The position numbers were made by a program, and so were the translations under genes. The notes beneath the pieces are model-generated. The model ran no database searches. It saw nothing but the letters and a program-made list of their open reading frames with translations, and was not told where the DNA came from. DNA of 64,000 nt from Mugil cephalus (lineage: Eukaryota > Chordata > Actinopteri > Mugiliformes > Mugilidae). The stretch covers positions 37,305,599-37,369,598 of the forward strand of contig NC_061770.1 of assembly GCF_022458985.1 (NCBI RefSeq). The letters run 5' to 3'. Below, in pieces: positions 33,645 to 46,754 of this stretch; the stretch's first letter is position 1; every line of letters starts with the position of its first letter.

Positions 33645-35929
33645 AACTGATCATGTTTTAGTTTTGTCTTTGTATAGCAGTATATGAGTAGTTCTGTAAA
33701 TAATTACTAGAAACTTAACAAAAACAAAAATCTCTCTCTGGCTGGTTTTGATAACAAGCGGAAGTGTATCATGATTTTTATGTTATGCATTATAATAATT
33801 TAATTTATTAAATATTAATAAATATAATTATTTTTTTAATTTGACCTATTAATTAGAGTCCTGATTCTTAATCGCAGGTCGATTGTACTACATGCAATAA
33901 AATAACAATTAACAACCTCGAAGCGGAATGATTTATTTATTCTATTGTTTGATATGAAATGAGAGACTATTGCTGCTTGGTCCACCTACCAGTATTCAAT
34001 ATTAACTGTGTTTTTAAATGCCTAACAGTTCCATGTGATTCATGGTTTTATAATTGTGAATAAAATTTAATCTTGGTTCTAAAGTTTGTCCGTGTGTATT
34101 ATTAGCCAACTTTTATCACTTTTTCTCTTTGTGCTTAAGTGTTCCCTGGGTAATACTCATGTTATGGGGACACTAATAAAGCTGCAATAAATTTAAGACA
34201 ATGAAGTAGTCATGGTCAAGACAACAAGAACAAGTAATAGTTTTCAGATTTATATGACCTTATTTAAAAGATCCAACACTGTTTCATAAAATCCTGCATC
34301 CACTCTTTGAAATGTTGCTCCATTCTGGAGGCAGTTTAGTTTTTATAAAATTATTCCAAACTGAAACATCTCTAAATTAAGTGACTAACCCAAACTAATG
34401 GAGTGAGTATAGGCTGTCACGGAGCTCAGCATCAAGGTATGTTCTTTCATCAGTGGTTTTTACTTGTGCTTTCTATAAACTGGTGAAATGAAAGGAACAA
34501 GACAATTCACAGTGAATGACCTACAACCTACCTAAGTACAAAATCCATTATAGTCGCAAGCACACCCATGTCTGTTTCCTTTATCATCTCCATGTGGGTG
34601 TAGTTAAAACCTGTGGTTTAGTGTAGGCTGGAACTCTGCTTCAGAACATCTGCTAACTCTGTCTACGGTGTACAGACAAATGACATGTGATTGATGCCTG
34701 TGTGGTGAAGGTGGCCTTGCATGAATGAGTGGGTTAAAAAATGTAACTCTAAGAAAGTGGTGTTTTAAACTAGTACAATATCAAAGAGAAGTTACATGTT
34801 GTTCCAAGACCCATTTCAAGAGGTTTCAGGAGGAAGACTTCACATATAGTTTAGATGAGAAGAAATATATAAAGATATATTGGTGCTAACATGTGGCTGA
34901 GATTTTGAATTTGACTTGATCAAATAGGTTTCCAGTACATTCTCTTCAACACAGTGTTTTTAACGTAGGCGTGCACCAACTTAGGTGAACATTATTTAAT
35001 TATCTACTATATCTATTAACGTACTCCTCATTAAACCACATCCACTTCATTTATTCTGTTTGATAACCATATTTATTGTTTTAAAACTATATTTACCTAA
35101 ATCAGTGTTCCCAACCTTTGTTGTTTCATGCGATTGAAGTCAAAAGGACAACTGTGGTTCTGTATTTTGCATCATAACAATGCCTTATTGATATTCTGTT
35201 AAACACATTTAGAAACCCCAGAAAAATCACCAAAGATTTGAGAAAGGGTGAGTCGGCTGGCCTCTGTGCTACTTCTACCTATAAGCTCAATGCTGATGAT
35301 CTTACAGCATACGTTGCATTGCTGCAGATTAATCTATCAACAACACAGAAGCAGTACATTAGCTCAGTAGCAAGTATTTTCATAGTGTGGTATTAGATTA
35401 GGGTTAGGGTTAGGGTTGCATACTTCTTCCACCACTTCTTGATTACTATGTAGCGAGTGGCCAGCTGGCCGTTCATTGGTTTATGTGCTGCTATTGTTTG
35501 ATCAGTTAATCCATGAGGGTAATGTTAGATAGTGGAATTGCTATGGAGCAGAGATCGTTTGATTGCAGCAGCGATTAAGTTCTAGTGTGCTCACTTTCAG
35601 CGATATAATTTCATACACCCTTAAATGACAACTTCTATAATAAAGCAAACTGCTGAGCAAGTAAATTGCTCTTGTACTTGTTTCCATTGAAGGTGTTTTG
35701 CGAATGAGCTGTACTCTTGTAAGTTAGTCTCGCGTACCATTCTCTTAAATTTCGTCAATCGAGGCTCCACTTTGAGGAAGATTGACTCAAATGAACTGGT
35801 CACATGACGTCTGTGTCATCTTCACTGATGTCGTGAGGAGAAACTTAAGCAAAACACTTTTACATCGTGGGTTTGAAAATACCTCATGAGACGTAAGTGT
35901 TTTCGATATTTGAGAGTTTTTGTAAGTAC

Positions 35930-36795
35930 AGTGATGTACAAAGTCTTAGCAGATGGAGAAAATGCTGTAACAAAGAATGCTTTAATGTTGTGGTTATTTT
36001 CATCATGAATGACAGGAGGAAATCTAAATCTAATCAGTATTTGGCTGACACTTGCTTAAGACACATCAGTTCCTCGAGGTTCACTTGCAACAGTTTTGAA
36101 GGACCTCAGTTGAGGTTGTTCCAGACATCTGGAAACTTACACAGATTTGTGGATTAGGCTTCCTCACATCCTCTGTCCTTCATGTAATCACAGACACACT
36201 CCATGATGTTGAAATAGGGCTCTGTGAAGCCATGCCATTACTTCCAGGGCTACTTCTTTAGACGAAGTAGTTCTAATGACCTTGGCTGATGTTGGTCTTT
36301 GTCCTGCTGCGAATAATTTGGACCAATATACACCTCCTGTAGTATTGCATGTGGATATGCAGCGCCTGTATTTCAGCATTGACGACACCATTAATTGTGA
36401 CAATCCCCAACTCCATTTGCAGAAATGCAACACCAAACTCGCCATGCCACTGTTGCTGCAGACATCATTATTGTACAGCTCTCCAGCCTTTGCAACAAAT
36501 CCTTGTTAAGCGAATATATCTATTTTGACTCATCAGTAGGGCACAAGCAGCATTTCTGCACACCAGTCCTATGTTTTTATCATAGTGGAGTCACTTCTCT
36601 GGAAGTAGATGGGTGTACCGGTCACACTGGTTCTGCAACTTCGAGCTGATGACAGTTGGACATCTGGAAATAAGTTGATGAGTTTTTATTGCTGCACTAA
36701 TTTCCTGGTCAAATTGATCCTAAACATCCCTGATTTTGTGCAAGTGTACTATAAGAATGATGCTGATTAATGAAAGGGCGTAACACAATATTAAG
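35930..36795 (-). mobile_element. Degenerate Tc1-like transposon, copy d, in low-quality sequence
   Basis: Matches copy b in order and position within the unit, with many single-base losses. It carries GTTTTTAT near 36573 without the hAT insert. Confidence 0.6.
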
Positions 36796-37145
36796 ATTTT
36801 AAAGTCAATTGTTCTTCTCTGGAGGACTTTATGTGCTTTAACAAACAAATGCTGAAGAACACATAGCTGTGTCATATATATGATCATCAGTGAAATCCGT
36901 AAAGAGTTACATGTTTTCGAAGATTTTTGTATGTATATTTGGTGACTTGAAGAGCCATTATGTTCTTCAAATACTCTCAAATGTCATAAGTCCGCCCCTG
37001 CAAATACAAGCTTGTCACTGTGGCTGTGAACATGTTACTAAGGGACGTACAGTTTCACTTCAGATTGGCCATCAAACAAATCTTGTCTTTGAGAGTCGGT
37101 GAAGTCAGAGCGAGATTCATTTCACTCTGAAGTCAATATTTGAAC

Positions 37146-38465
37146 ATGATGACGTCTGTAAGTTGTTGTACTTCCATGTTTGTTCTTGAAGGGTGAGTGT
37201 GTTTTGTGATGGTAGTTATATTTAGTGACACAAATTGTGTCTCATTTCTATATGTAATTTAACTTGTAAAATATGAATAACTATGTCTTTGCTTTTCAGT
37301 AGGAGACCATCAGTCCTATCTTTTCATCAAGAGAGTGCTTCAAATCAGTAAAGTTGGTGAAAGTGTAATCTTGCTTGTTCTATGAAAATTATGTGTCAGC
37401 AAGGTTTTATTGGTACAAGCAAAATTGGGACAGAAACCAAAGCTCATTTTACCTTCTATGTCTATGATGATTCTGAAGTATTTATAATGAATTTGTGAAC
37501 AATTCAGCTTCACACTAGACATTAAAATGGTAAAAACCACTTAAGTATTTCACATTTACATATTTCAGACTCAGCTACTTATTATGTGCATGTAGAGTTC
37601 AGTAATTTTTGAATTTGCAGAAGGTGTTACAGCAGTGTAAAAGGTTCAGGTTGAATGTTAACATTCAGTTCATCATCTTCATCTGAGACGTCCAGCTAGG
37701 AGACTCTGTGACTCTGACTGTACAGTAACACTGGGACCTGTGATGGAGAACACAGAGTTTACTGGTTCAAGTATCTGAAGAATCTCATCCAGGACTCATT
37801 TACATCATGAGGCAGAATGATAGTGTGAGGGAAAAGTAAGACAAAACAGCACTGGTCTACAACTGCCAATGAGAACCTGACTCTGTTCATAATGGATCTA
37901 TACTGTGCTGTTGCCTCATGTGGACAATATATTTGGAAATGGGACCAAGTTGGAGTTGAAGAGTGAGTAGAACTGTACAGATGTTTCTGATTGATTAACA
38001 GTTATGATATTCCTTAAGTGATGTTGTTATGTCATTCCATGTCTGCCTCACGTGCAGATGAGGAGGTTTTTTGTATGGTGTATTCTTGAGTGTGCTTGGC
38101 GTTCACCACTATCTGACACTTTCACTGGCTGCCTTACTGTACACAAAGAGAAAGGCCAGCAAGTACAGGTAAATTGTATGTTTATCAGTGATTAGTGAAT
38201 TTTAACTCATAGAAACACTATTTTTTGTGTGTTTCAGAGTCTAGAACATTTTCGGTTCATACCCAATGACTCGAGGTATCCAGATACTTCAAAATATCTT
38301 TTTAAATGTTTCTCTTAGGATGTGACACATTATAGTTGTTGTTTTTATTCTATTAGCAAGTTTCCAGGCTGAAGAAACTCCATACGCTGTTTAAGTGTAA
38401 GAAGGCAATCGATCCAGAAGTCAAAGAGATGATACAGAGATAATGTATTACTCGTGTTAGAATAA
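37146..38465 (+). pseudogene. NITR-10, apparent pseudogene, deletion-damaged copy of NITR-8
   Basis: All five exons can be traced: about 37146-37192, 37300-37962, 38058-38168, 38238-38275 and 38357-38465. Splice signals are mostly kept. Every exon contains single-base losses compared with NITR-8, so no long frame survives. The shared peculiarities of NITR-8 (ATGATG start, ACACAGAGTTTACTGG in the I domain, AGTAAG after GAAA) show which gene it copies. The same density of losses in introns and spacer argues for sequence error over real decay. The true gene may be intact. Confidence 0.7.
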
Positions 38466-40754
38466 AACCAATCATTTCTTTTGTCTCTCAATAGCAGGAT
38501 ATGAGTTGTTCTGTGAATCATTTCTATAATGTAACAAAAATAAAAATCTCTCTCTGACTGTTTGATAACAGGGAAGTGTTCATGACTTTTATTTTTCTGA
38601 ATTAACTGAGATGAATTGTGCAAATTCTATGTAGAGTCCCCATTGCCAGAAAAAATCGTATACAGAATTATCCTTTGTACTTTAAATTGACATGGGAAAT
38701 AAATTTATGATGTCCGTCAGTATTTTCTCTTCACACTCTAGCGTCTGATTCGTACCACAGCAAAAAAACAAACAAACAAACAAAAAAAACTTCAGAGAAG
38801 CCACGGCATGACTTCTATTTTATTCATTCTGATCTATATGAAATGAGAGACTATTGGCTTGGTCCCTTACCAGTATTTCAACTATTAACTGTGTTTTAAA
38901 TGCTCTTTTTCATCAGTTCTGTGATTCATGTTTTAATTGTGATATAAAATTAATCTTGATCTAAAGTTTAGTCCGTGTGTATTATTAACCAACTTTTATC
39001 ACTTTTTCTCTTGTGCTTACTGTTCCCTGGGTAACACTCATGTTATGGACCACATTACACTATGGCTGCAATATAATTTAAGACAAAGAGTCAAGTAGTC
39101 ATGGCTAAGGACAACAAGAAAAGTAATAGTTTTCAGATTATATTGATCTTTATTTAAAGATCCAACACTGTTTCATAAAATCCTGCATCCACTCTTGGAA
39201 ATGTTGCTGCGTTCTGAGGCAGTTGTTTTTAGTAAAATTATCCAAACTGAGGCATCTCTAAATGACTGACTAACCAAACTAATGGAGTGGTAAGGCTGTC
39301 ACGGGCTCAGCATAAGGTATGTCTTTATCAGTGGTTTTACTTGTGCTTTCTTTAACTGGTGAAATTAAAGAACAGCAATTCACAGTGAATGACTACAACC
39401 ACTAAGTACAAATGTGGATTACAGTCCATGCGACACCCACATATGTTCTTTATGTCTCCATGTGGGTGTAGTTAAAAGTGATGATCTGTTGTTTTGTGGG
39501 CTTGTATTTTGCTTCAGAATATTGCTACTGTGTCTACGAGTGTACAACAAATGAATGTGATTATGCTGTGTGGTGAAGTGACTTGCATGAATGGAGGTTA
39601 AAAATGTAACTCTAAGAAAGTGTGTTTTAAACTAGTACAATATCAAAGAGAGTGTACATTGTTCTTGCCAAGATCATTTAAAGGTCAGGAGAATATGTCA
39701 CATAGGTTTAGATGAGAAAAATATAAAGATATAATGGAGCTACATGGCTGGATTTGGAATTTGACTTGATCAAATAAGTTTCAGTACATTCTCTTAACAC
39801 AGGTTTTTAATGTAGCGTGCACAACTAAGTGACATTATTTAATTATTACTATATCTATTAACGTACTCTCATTAAACACTCACTTCATTTTTCGTTGATA
39901 ACATATTTTGTTAAACTATATTTACCTAATCAGTGTTCCCAACCTTTTTTTCTCCATCGACTGAGTCAAAAGGTGAAACTGTGGTTTCTGGTATTTGCAT
40001 CATAACCATATGGCCTTATATGAATATTCTGGTGAAACACATTATTCTTAGAAACCACCAGAAAATATTCACCAAAAAGATTTGAAAGGGTGAAGTCGCT
40101 GGCCTCTGTGCTACTTTAACTATACAGCTAATGCATGATGATCTTAAGCATACTTGCATTGTACAAATTATCTACCAAACACATAGAAGCAGTTAACATT
40201 AGCTCGGTCGATGTATTTCATCGTGTGGTATTAGGACTTTGGGTTAGGGTTAGGGTGGATACTTCTTCCACCATTTCTTGATTAGCTATGTAGAGAGTGG
40301 CCCAATGGCCATTGCATTGGTATAATTGTGCTGCTAATTGTCTTGATCGTTAATGCATGAGTTAATGTTAGATAGTGGAATCTCTGTGGAGCAGAGAATC
40401 ATCTGGATTGCAGCAATGCAATGAAGTTTTATGTGGTACTTTCAACAGATATAATTTCATACTCACCTTAAGGACAATCTTCTATATAAAGTGAAGCTGC
40501 TGAGCTACTTGTTCCATGAAAGGTGTTTTGTGAATGAGCTTAACTCTTGTAAGGTCTTGTCTCGCGATACCATATTCTCTTAAATTCTCGTCAACGAGAT
40601 CCACTTTGAGAAGATGATTCACATGAATGTCACATGACCCCTGCGTCATCTCACTGATGCGTGAGGAGAAACTTAAGCAAACACTTTATATCGATGGTTT
40701 GAAAAAAAAAACACCTCATGAGAGCGTAAAGTGTTTTAGCGATATTTGAGTTTT
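38466..40754. repeat. Shared 3' flank and spacer, copy 4, in low-quality sequence
   Basis: Follows 28353-30849 with many single-base losses. It includes the (AAAC)n run near 38762 and the TTAGGG words near 40240. No gene is seen. Confidence 0.6.
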
Positions 40755-41650
40755 CGAAGTGCAAAAGCTTTAGGCGATGTGGAAAATGCTGTAAACAAAG
40801 AATGCTTTAGTGTTGATGGTTTTTTTATCATGAATGAACAGAAGACAATCTAATCTAATCAGTATTTGGGTGACCACCCTTTGCCTTTAAGACAGCATAG
40901 TCCTCGAGTCACTTGCACACATTTTTGAAGGACTCATTGGCAGTTGTTCGGAATCTTGGAGAACTTACAACAGATTTTGAGGATGTAGGCTTCTAATCCT
41001 TCTGTCCCTTCAGTAATCTCAGACAAACTCTGTGGGGGGGGCATGCACACTTCCAGGACTTTTCTTAGACTGAGATAGTTCTTAATGACTTGGCTGCATT
41101 TTGGGTCTTTATTCTATGCAAATTTATGCTGCAGATAAATTGAGCCAATCATACACTCCTGGTAGTATTGCATGATGGATAGTAGCTGCTGTATTTCTCA
41201 GCATTGAGACACCATTAATCCTGACACATCCAACTCCATTTGCAGAAATGCAGCTCAAACTTTCAAGGAACCTCCAACATGCTTCACTGTTGCTGCAGAC
41301 ACTCATTATTGACAGCAAATAAATACACCAAATTTGAGTCATCAGTCCAGAGCACAAGCACATTTTCTGCACACAGTTCGATGTTTTTGTTCATAGTGGA
41401 GTCACTTCTCTGGTCAGTAGATGGTGTACCGGTCATGGTTTCTGCATTTCTGAGTGATGACACGTGGACATCTGAATAAACTTGATGTGTTTTTCATCTG
41501 CTACACTAAATTACCTTGGTCAACCTATGATCCTACAAAATCCGTGATTTTGTGCAAGTGTACCTATAAGAACTGATGCTGGTTTGAAGGAAAGAGGTAG
41601 TAATACCAAATATTAATGTAATTTTTCTTTTGTTCACTCACTTGGCAGAC
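40755..41650 (-). mobile_element. Degenerate Tc1-like transposon, copy e, in low-quality sequence
   Basis: Follows copy c, including its G-run (about 41034-41041). It becomes nearly clean after about 41480. Confidence 0.6.
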
Positions 41651-42062
41651 AGAGAAAAGGTCGCTGTGATTATGTCCTTGTCAAAGAAAATTTTAAAGTC
41701 AACTGTTGTTGTCTTGGAGGCACTGTCTGTGCTTTAACAAAACCAAATGCTGAACAAACACATAGACTATGAGTCATACTGTATGACTCATCAGTGACAT
41801 CTGTATAGTGTTACATTTTTTTACTTCAGATTTCGTAGTGATTTATGTTTTGGTGACTTGAAGAGCCATTATGTTCTTCAAATACTTCTCAATATGTCTT
41901 AAGTCCTGCCCCTGCCAAATACAGCTTGTCACTGTGGCTGTGAACATGTTACTAATGGACGTACAGTTTCATTCAGATGGCCATCAAACAAAGTCTTGTC
42001 TTTGAAGAGTCGGTGAGTCAGAGTGAGATTCTTTTCACTCAGAAGTCAGATATTTGAACACG

Positions 42063-43391
42063 ATGACATCTGTAATGTTTCTTTTCTTCCTGACATGTTT
42101 GTTCTTGAAGGGTGAGTTGTGTTTTTGTGATGGTAGTTTCTAAGTTAGTGACTCTGTTTCAAATAGTTTCTCATTTCTATACTATAATTCATCCGGAAAA
42201 ATATGAAATCAACTGTGTCTTTGCTTTTTCAGCTCAGGAGACACATCAGTCATCATTTGTTCGTCAAGAGAGTGGCTCAGATCAGTAAATGTTGGTGAAG
42301 TGTAATTTGCGATGTTTTATAAATCATTTGTCAGCAAGGTTTTATTGGTATAGCAAACATTGGGACAGAAACCAAAGCTCTTTACTTACGTCTATGAAAA
42401 ACTGAGTATTTTATAATGAATTTGTGAACACTCACGCTTCACATGGAAATTAAAAATGGTAAACCACTAAGTATTTCAGATTTACATATTTCAGACTCAG
42501 TATTATACTGTGCATGTAGACTTTCAGTAATTTGATTGCAGAAGTGTTACAGTCAGTGTAAAAGGTTCAGGTTTGAATATTAACATTCAGTAGTCTTATC
42601 TGAGATCATCCAGCTAGGGACTCTGTGACTCTGAACTGTACAGACACACTGACCTGTGATGGAGAACACAGAGTTTATGGTTCAAGTCTCTGAAGATCTC
42701 ACAGGACTCATTTCACTCATGAGGCAGGATGATAGTGTGAGAGGAAAAGTAACAAAACACGCAATGTGTCTACAACCTGCCAATGGAGAACTGACTCTGT
42801 CTCATAATGGATTACTACTGTGCTGTTGCTCATGTGGAACATACTTTTGAAATGGACAAGTTGGAGTTGAGAGTGAGTAGAACTGTAACAGATGTTTCTG
42901 ATTGATTAACAGTTCAGATTATTCCTTAAGATGAGTTGTTAATGTCATTCCAGTCTGCCTCATGCTGCGATGAGGGGTTCTCTTGTTGGTGTATTTCTTG
43001 AGTGGTGCTTTGGCGTTCACACTATCCTGACACTTTCACTGCTGCCTTACTGTACACACAGAAGAGAAAAGGCCAGCAAGTACAGGTAATTGTACTGTTT
43101 ATCACGTATTAGTGAATTTAAATCATAGAAACACTAATTTTTTGTGTGTTTCAGAGTTCATGAAAATTTTCGGCTTCATACCAATGAACTCAGAGGTTCC
43201 AGATAACTTTCAAATAATCTTTTGTTAAATGTTTCTCTAGGTATGTGACATTATGAGTTGTGTTTTCTATTCTTTAGCAGAGTTTCCAGGCTGAAGAAAA
43301 CCTCCATTACTGCTTAAGAGTAAAGAAGGCACGATCCAGAAGTCAAAGAGATGACACAGAGGATAATGTATCACTCTGGTGTTAGAAAAAT
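42063..43391 (+). pseudogene. NITR-11, apparent pseudogene, deletion-damaged mosaic copy
   Basis: The leader exon 42063-42111 is intact and equals that of NITR-9. The V/I exon (42233-42872), transmembrane exon (about 42970-43085), 43155-43195 and the last exon (43278 to about 43391) carry many single-base losses. The V half resembles NITR-9 (AAATCATTTGTCAGC). The I half resembles NITR-8 (CCTGTGATGGAGAACACAG, GAGAGGAAAAGTAA). The last exon and 3' flank again resemble NITR-9 (TTAAGAGTAAAG, GATGACACAGAG). It therefore seems to be a distinct mosaic locus, poorly sequenced, and not just a second read of NITR-9. Confidence 0.65.
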
Positions 43392-44815
43392 GATCATGTT
43401 TGTTTGTCTTTGTATAGCAGTATATGAGTAGTTCTGTAAATAATTACTAGAAACTTAACTAAAACAAAAATCTCTCTCTGGCTGGTTTTGATAACAAGCG
43501 GAAGTGTATCATGATTTTTATGTTTGTCTTATAATAATTAATTATAATTATAATTAATTAATTATACTATTTCGACCTTTGATAGAGCTGATCTATCGAT
43601 CGATTGATCTACTTTATATGTATTACTTTATTCATCCTCGAAGGGAAATTAGATATATGAAGATGAAATGAGAGACTACTTGCGCTGGTCACCTAATATT
43701 ATGATTAACTGTGTTTTTAAATGCCAACAGTTCCATGTGATTCATGGTTTTATAATTGTAATAAAAATTTTAATCTTGGTTCCTAAAGTTGTGTCCATGT
43801 GTGTATTTATTAGCCGACTTTTATCACTTTTCTCTTTGTGTTTAAGTGTTCCCTGGGTATTACTCATGTTATGGGGACACTAAAGCTGCAATACAATTTA
43901 AGACAATGAAGTAGTCATGGTCAAGTACAACAAGAACAAGTAATAGTTTTTCAGATTTATACTGACCTTACTTTAAAAGATCCAACACTGTTTCATAAAA
44001 TCCTGCATCCACTCATTTGAAATGTTGCTCCATTCTTGAGGCAGTTTAGTTTTTAATAAAATTATTCCAAACTGAAACATCTCTAAATTAAGTGACTAAC
44101 CCAAACTAATGGAGTGAGTATACGCTGTCACGGAGCTCAGCATGAAGGTATGTTCTTCCATCAGTGGTTTTTACTTGTGCTTTCTATAAACTGGTGAAAT
44201 GAAAGGAACAAGAACAATTCACAGTGAATGACCTACAACCTACCTAAGTACAAAATCTGCATTATAGTTGCAACACACCCATGTCTGTTTCCTTTTATCA
44301 TCTCCATGTGGGTGTAGTTAAAACCTGTGGTTTAGTTAGGCTGGTACTCTGCTTCAGAACATCTGCTAACTCTGTCTACGGGTGTACAGACAAACGAAAT
44401 GTGATTGATGCCTGTGTGGTGAAGGTGGCCTTGCATGAATGAGTGGGTTAAAAAATGTAACTCTAAGAAAGTGGTGTTTTAAACTAGTACAATATCAAAG
44501 AGAAGTTTACATGTTGTTTCCAAGACCCATTTCAGAGAGGTTCAGGAGGAAGACGTCACGTATGGTTTAGATGAGAAGAAATATATAAAGATATAATGGA
44601 GCTAACATGTGGCTGAGATTTTGAATTTGACTTGATCAAATAGGTTTCCAGTACATTCTCTTCAACACAGTGTTATTAATGTAGGCGTGCACCAACTTAA
44701 CGTTATTTTATTATCTATTATTATTATATATTAACGTACTCCTTATTAAACCACATCCACTTAATTTATTCTGCTTTATAATCATATTTATTGTTTTAAA
44801 TCTATATTTACCTAA
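43392..44815. repeat. Shared 3' flank, copy 5, with an AT palindrome and LINE-tail-like stretch
   Basis: Same flank as after NITR-7, with an added AT-rich stretch near 43533-43575 (TAATTAATTATAATTA words). It is followed by GATCGATTGATCTACTTTAT and ATTCATCCTCGAAGGGAAAT, which resemble the 3' tail of a common fish LINE. The same insert recurs near 60220-60370 and in damaged form near 33800-33930. No gene is seen. Confidence 0.6.
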
Positions 44816-45189
44816 ATCAGTGTTCTCCAGCCTATTGAGCCACGGCGCATATAAAATTTACTGGCTTTTTAAACCACATTTAAGTTCTGAAAATATTGTA
44901 CCCATGCTCATATCAAGCTAACATGAGGTTACTACATTTGCTACTATGTTAATCAACAGGCTAATATTTGCTAATTTACAAGCACTTACTCTGCAGAATG
45001 GCTCTTCAAATGGCTCCGTTTCCCTTCACATGTGTAGTTTATAGAGCGAAATGCAATAACATTTTGCAAATTTCCCACTCACGCTGACATGTACATGGCC
45101 ATCTTATATGAGAGGGGGGCATGTTTCTCCAAAACATAGGTAGGTAGGGTCTTAGAGTAGACATGACTGATTACCAGGCGTGTGCTCGC
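44816..45189. repeat. Dispersed repeat, hAT-like left end, family unsure
   Basis: Begins CAGTGTTCTCCAGCCTATTGAGCCACGG, which resembles the start of hAT elements. It continues as non-coding sequence to GGGGGGCATGTTTCTCC near 45114. A second copy is at 61570-61985 and contains about 60 additional bases near 61770-61830. No matching right end is visible. Confidence 0.45.
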
Positions 45190-46345
45190 ATACCGGGTAA
45201 TATTAACATTTATTAAAGATTTCAAATTCTAACTGAGGTAGCAGGTGGAACAGTCGATGTGCCGGGTGGTGTTGATCACGCATGATGTTGTGCACTTTCC
45301 TCAGACAGCGGGTGGTGTAGATGGGACTCATCTCTGGCAGAGAAGTCCCACTGATCTTCCTTGCTGTCTTTACCCAATGGAGTACCTGCCGATCAGCCTT
45401 AGTGCAGCTGGAAAACCGAATTGAAAATCCAGACATTAAAACACTGCCAGTGGTGCAGTTGTAAAAGTTCACCATCAGCTTCTTTGGGATTTGGGCACTC
45501 CTCAACTTTCTTAGATAATACAGGAGTTGCCGTGCTTTCCCCATGGTTGAGAAGATATTAGTGCTCCAGGACAAGTCCTCAGAAATGATTAGTCCCAGGT
45601 AATAAAATTTAGACACTCTCCACCACCTCACTGCCAATGGAGAGTGGAGGGTAGTGTTGTTGGCTCTTTCTACAGACAATACGATAATTACCTTGTTCTT
45701 CTTGATGTCGAGAATCAATTCAATGTTATTACACCATAATCTCAGATGTTGTACCTCCATCTTGTATGGTATTTCATTGTTGCTGTTGATGAGGCCAAGT
45801 ATTGTGTTGTGGTATTGTCAGCGAATTTGACTGAATGGAGAGCGGTGGGCTTAGCACACCATCTTGGGGGGCCCCGTGTTGGTGAGGAGTGAAGAAGAGG
45901 TGTGAGTGTCAAATCAGTGTAGTGTCTGCGTGTGTCTCCAGATGCACAGGGTGTTGTTAAATCCCAGGTTAAGGAGTTTGGATCAGAGTTTGTAGGGTCG
46001 GATTGTGTTGAAGGTGGAGGTGAAGTCAACAAAGAGAAGCCTCACATAGGTGTTGTAGCGCTCGAGATGTTCAAGCAGTGTATGGAGTGCAGTGGTGATG
46101 GCATCCTTGGTTGGCCTGTTCTCCTTGAATGCAAATTGGTGTGGGACCTTTGAGACCTGGTCAGTTTTAATGGCTTTTGGGAAGTGGCTGAACATTTGTA
46201 GCTTTGTGTCACCTTGGGGAGTGAATGTGGCTATTTTCAAGGTTTGATACCAGAGGGTAAGGTAGACCTAGTCAAAGCTTTCTATGAAGAAGAAGACGAC
46301 CAGATGTTTTGGTCAACATCTTTATTTGCCTTTACAGTTGTTCTG
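45190..46345 (-). mobile_element. 5'-truncated LINE with reverse-transcriptase remnants, copy 1
   Basis: Minus-strand reading gives, in order, [33 protein letters not shown] (catalytic motif A with its Asp), KFADNTTT (motif C, FADD altered), MEVQHLRLWCNNIELILDIK and the C-terminal RCLRKVHNIMRDQHHPAHRL. The order and words match non-LTR retrotransposons of the L2/Rex1 group of fish. The frame is broken in several places, and the endonuclease part is not present. Related pieces lie at 49800-50330 and 61990-63130. Confidence 0.78.
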
Positions 46346-46654
46346 TTCTGGGATCCTCTAAGCAAATTAGGTAAGGTGTCCTGAATGGGATTTTCCCCTA
46401 TTTGGGCTGGCACAAAGAGCAACTATCTGCTGAATGCACTCAAAATCCCACTGATTATAACTGTTAAGAAAAATAAAATAATTGTCCAACTCAATAACTC
46501 AGCCATGTATTGGATGTGACTGATGTCTGCAAACCTAAGAATAGGGCAGCTTCAATAGCAACTCAGATTTCAAATACCTCTCAACAAGTCTTTAGTCCTG
46601 CCCCTTACCAAGCGTGTCACTGTGGTTGTGAACATGTTACTTTAATGGGACGTA

Positions 46655-46695
46655 CAGTTTCACTTCAGATTGACCAATCAAACAAAGTCTTGTCT
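46655..46695 (+). promoter_or_regulatory. Promoter module of NITR-12
   Basis: IRF-like CAGTTTCACTTCA, then ATTGACCAAT (palindrome broken but CCAAT kept), nine bases, TCTTGTCT. Confidence 0.5.
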
Positions 46696-46754
46696 TTGAA
46701 GAGTTGGTGAAGCTCAAGAGCGAGATTCATTTCACTCGAGTCAACCATTTGAAC

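Larger units (their letters stand above)
33841..43400. other. Deletion-riddled copy of 23-33.7 kb, probable uncorrected long-read sequence
   Basis: The segment follows 23.2-33.7 kb block by block but with frequent single-base losses, mostly where the other copy has two or more equal bases (GGGG to GG, CC to C). Losses hit exons, introns, Tc1 remnants and spacer alike. Substitutions are few. The NITR-10 to NITR-11 distance is 4.9 kb against 5.3 kb for NITR-8 to NITR-9. A stretch of about 0.4 kb near 41480-41900 is nearly free of losses, and the sequence after 43400 is clean. Feature limits inside this segment are approximate. Confidence 0.8.
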
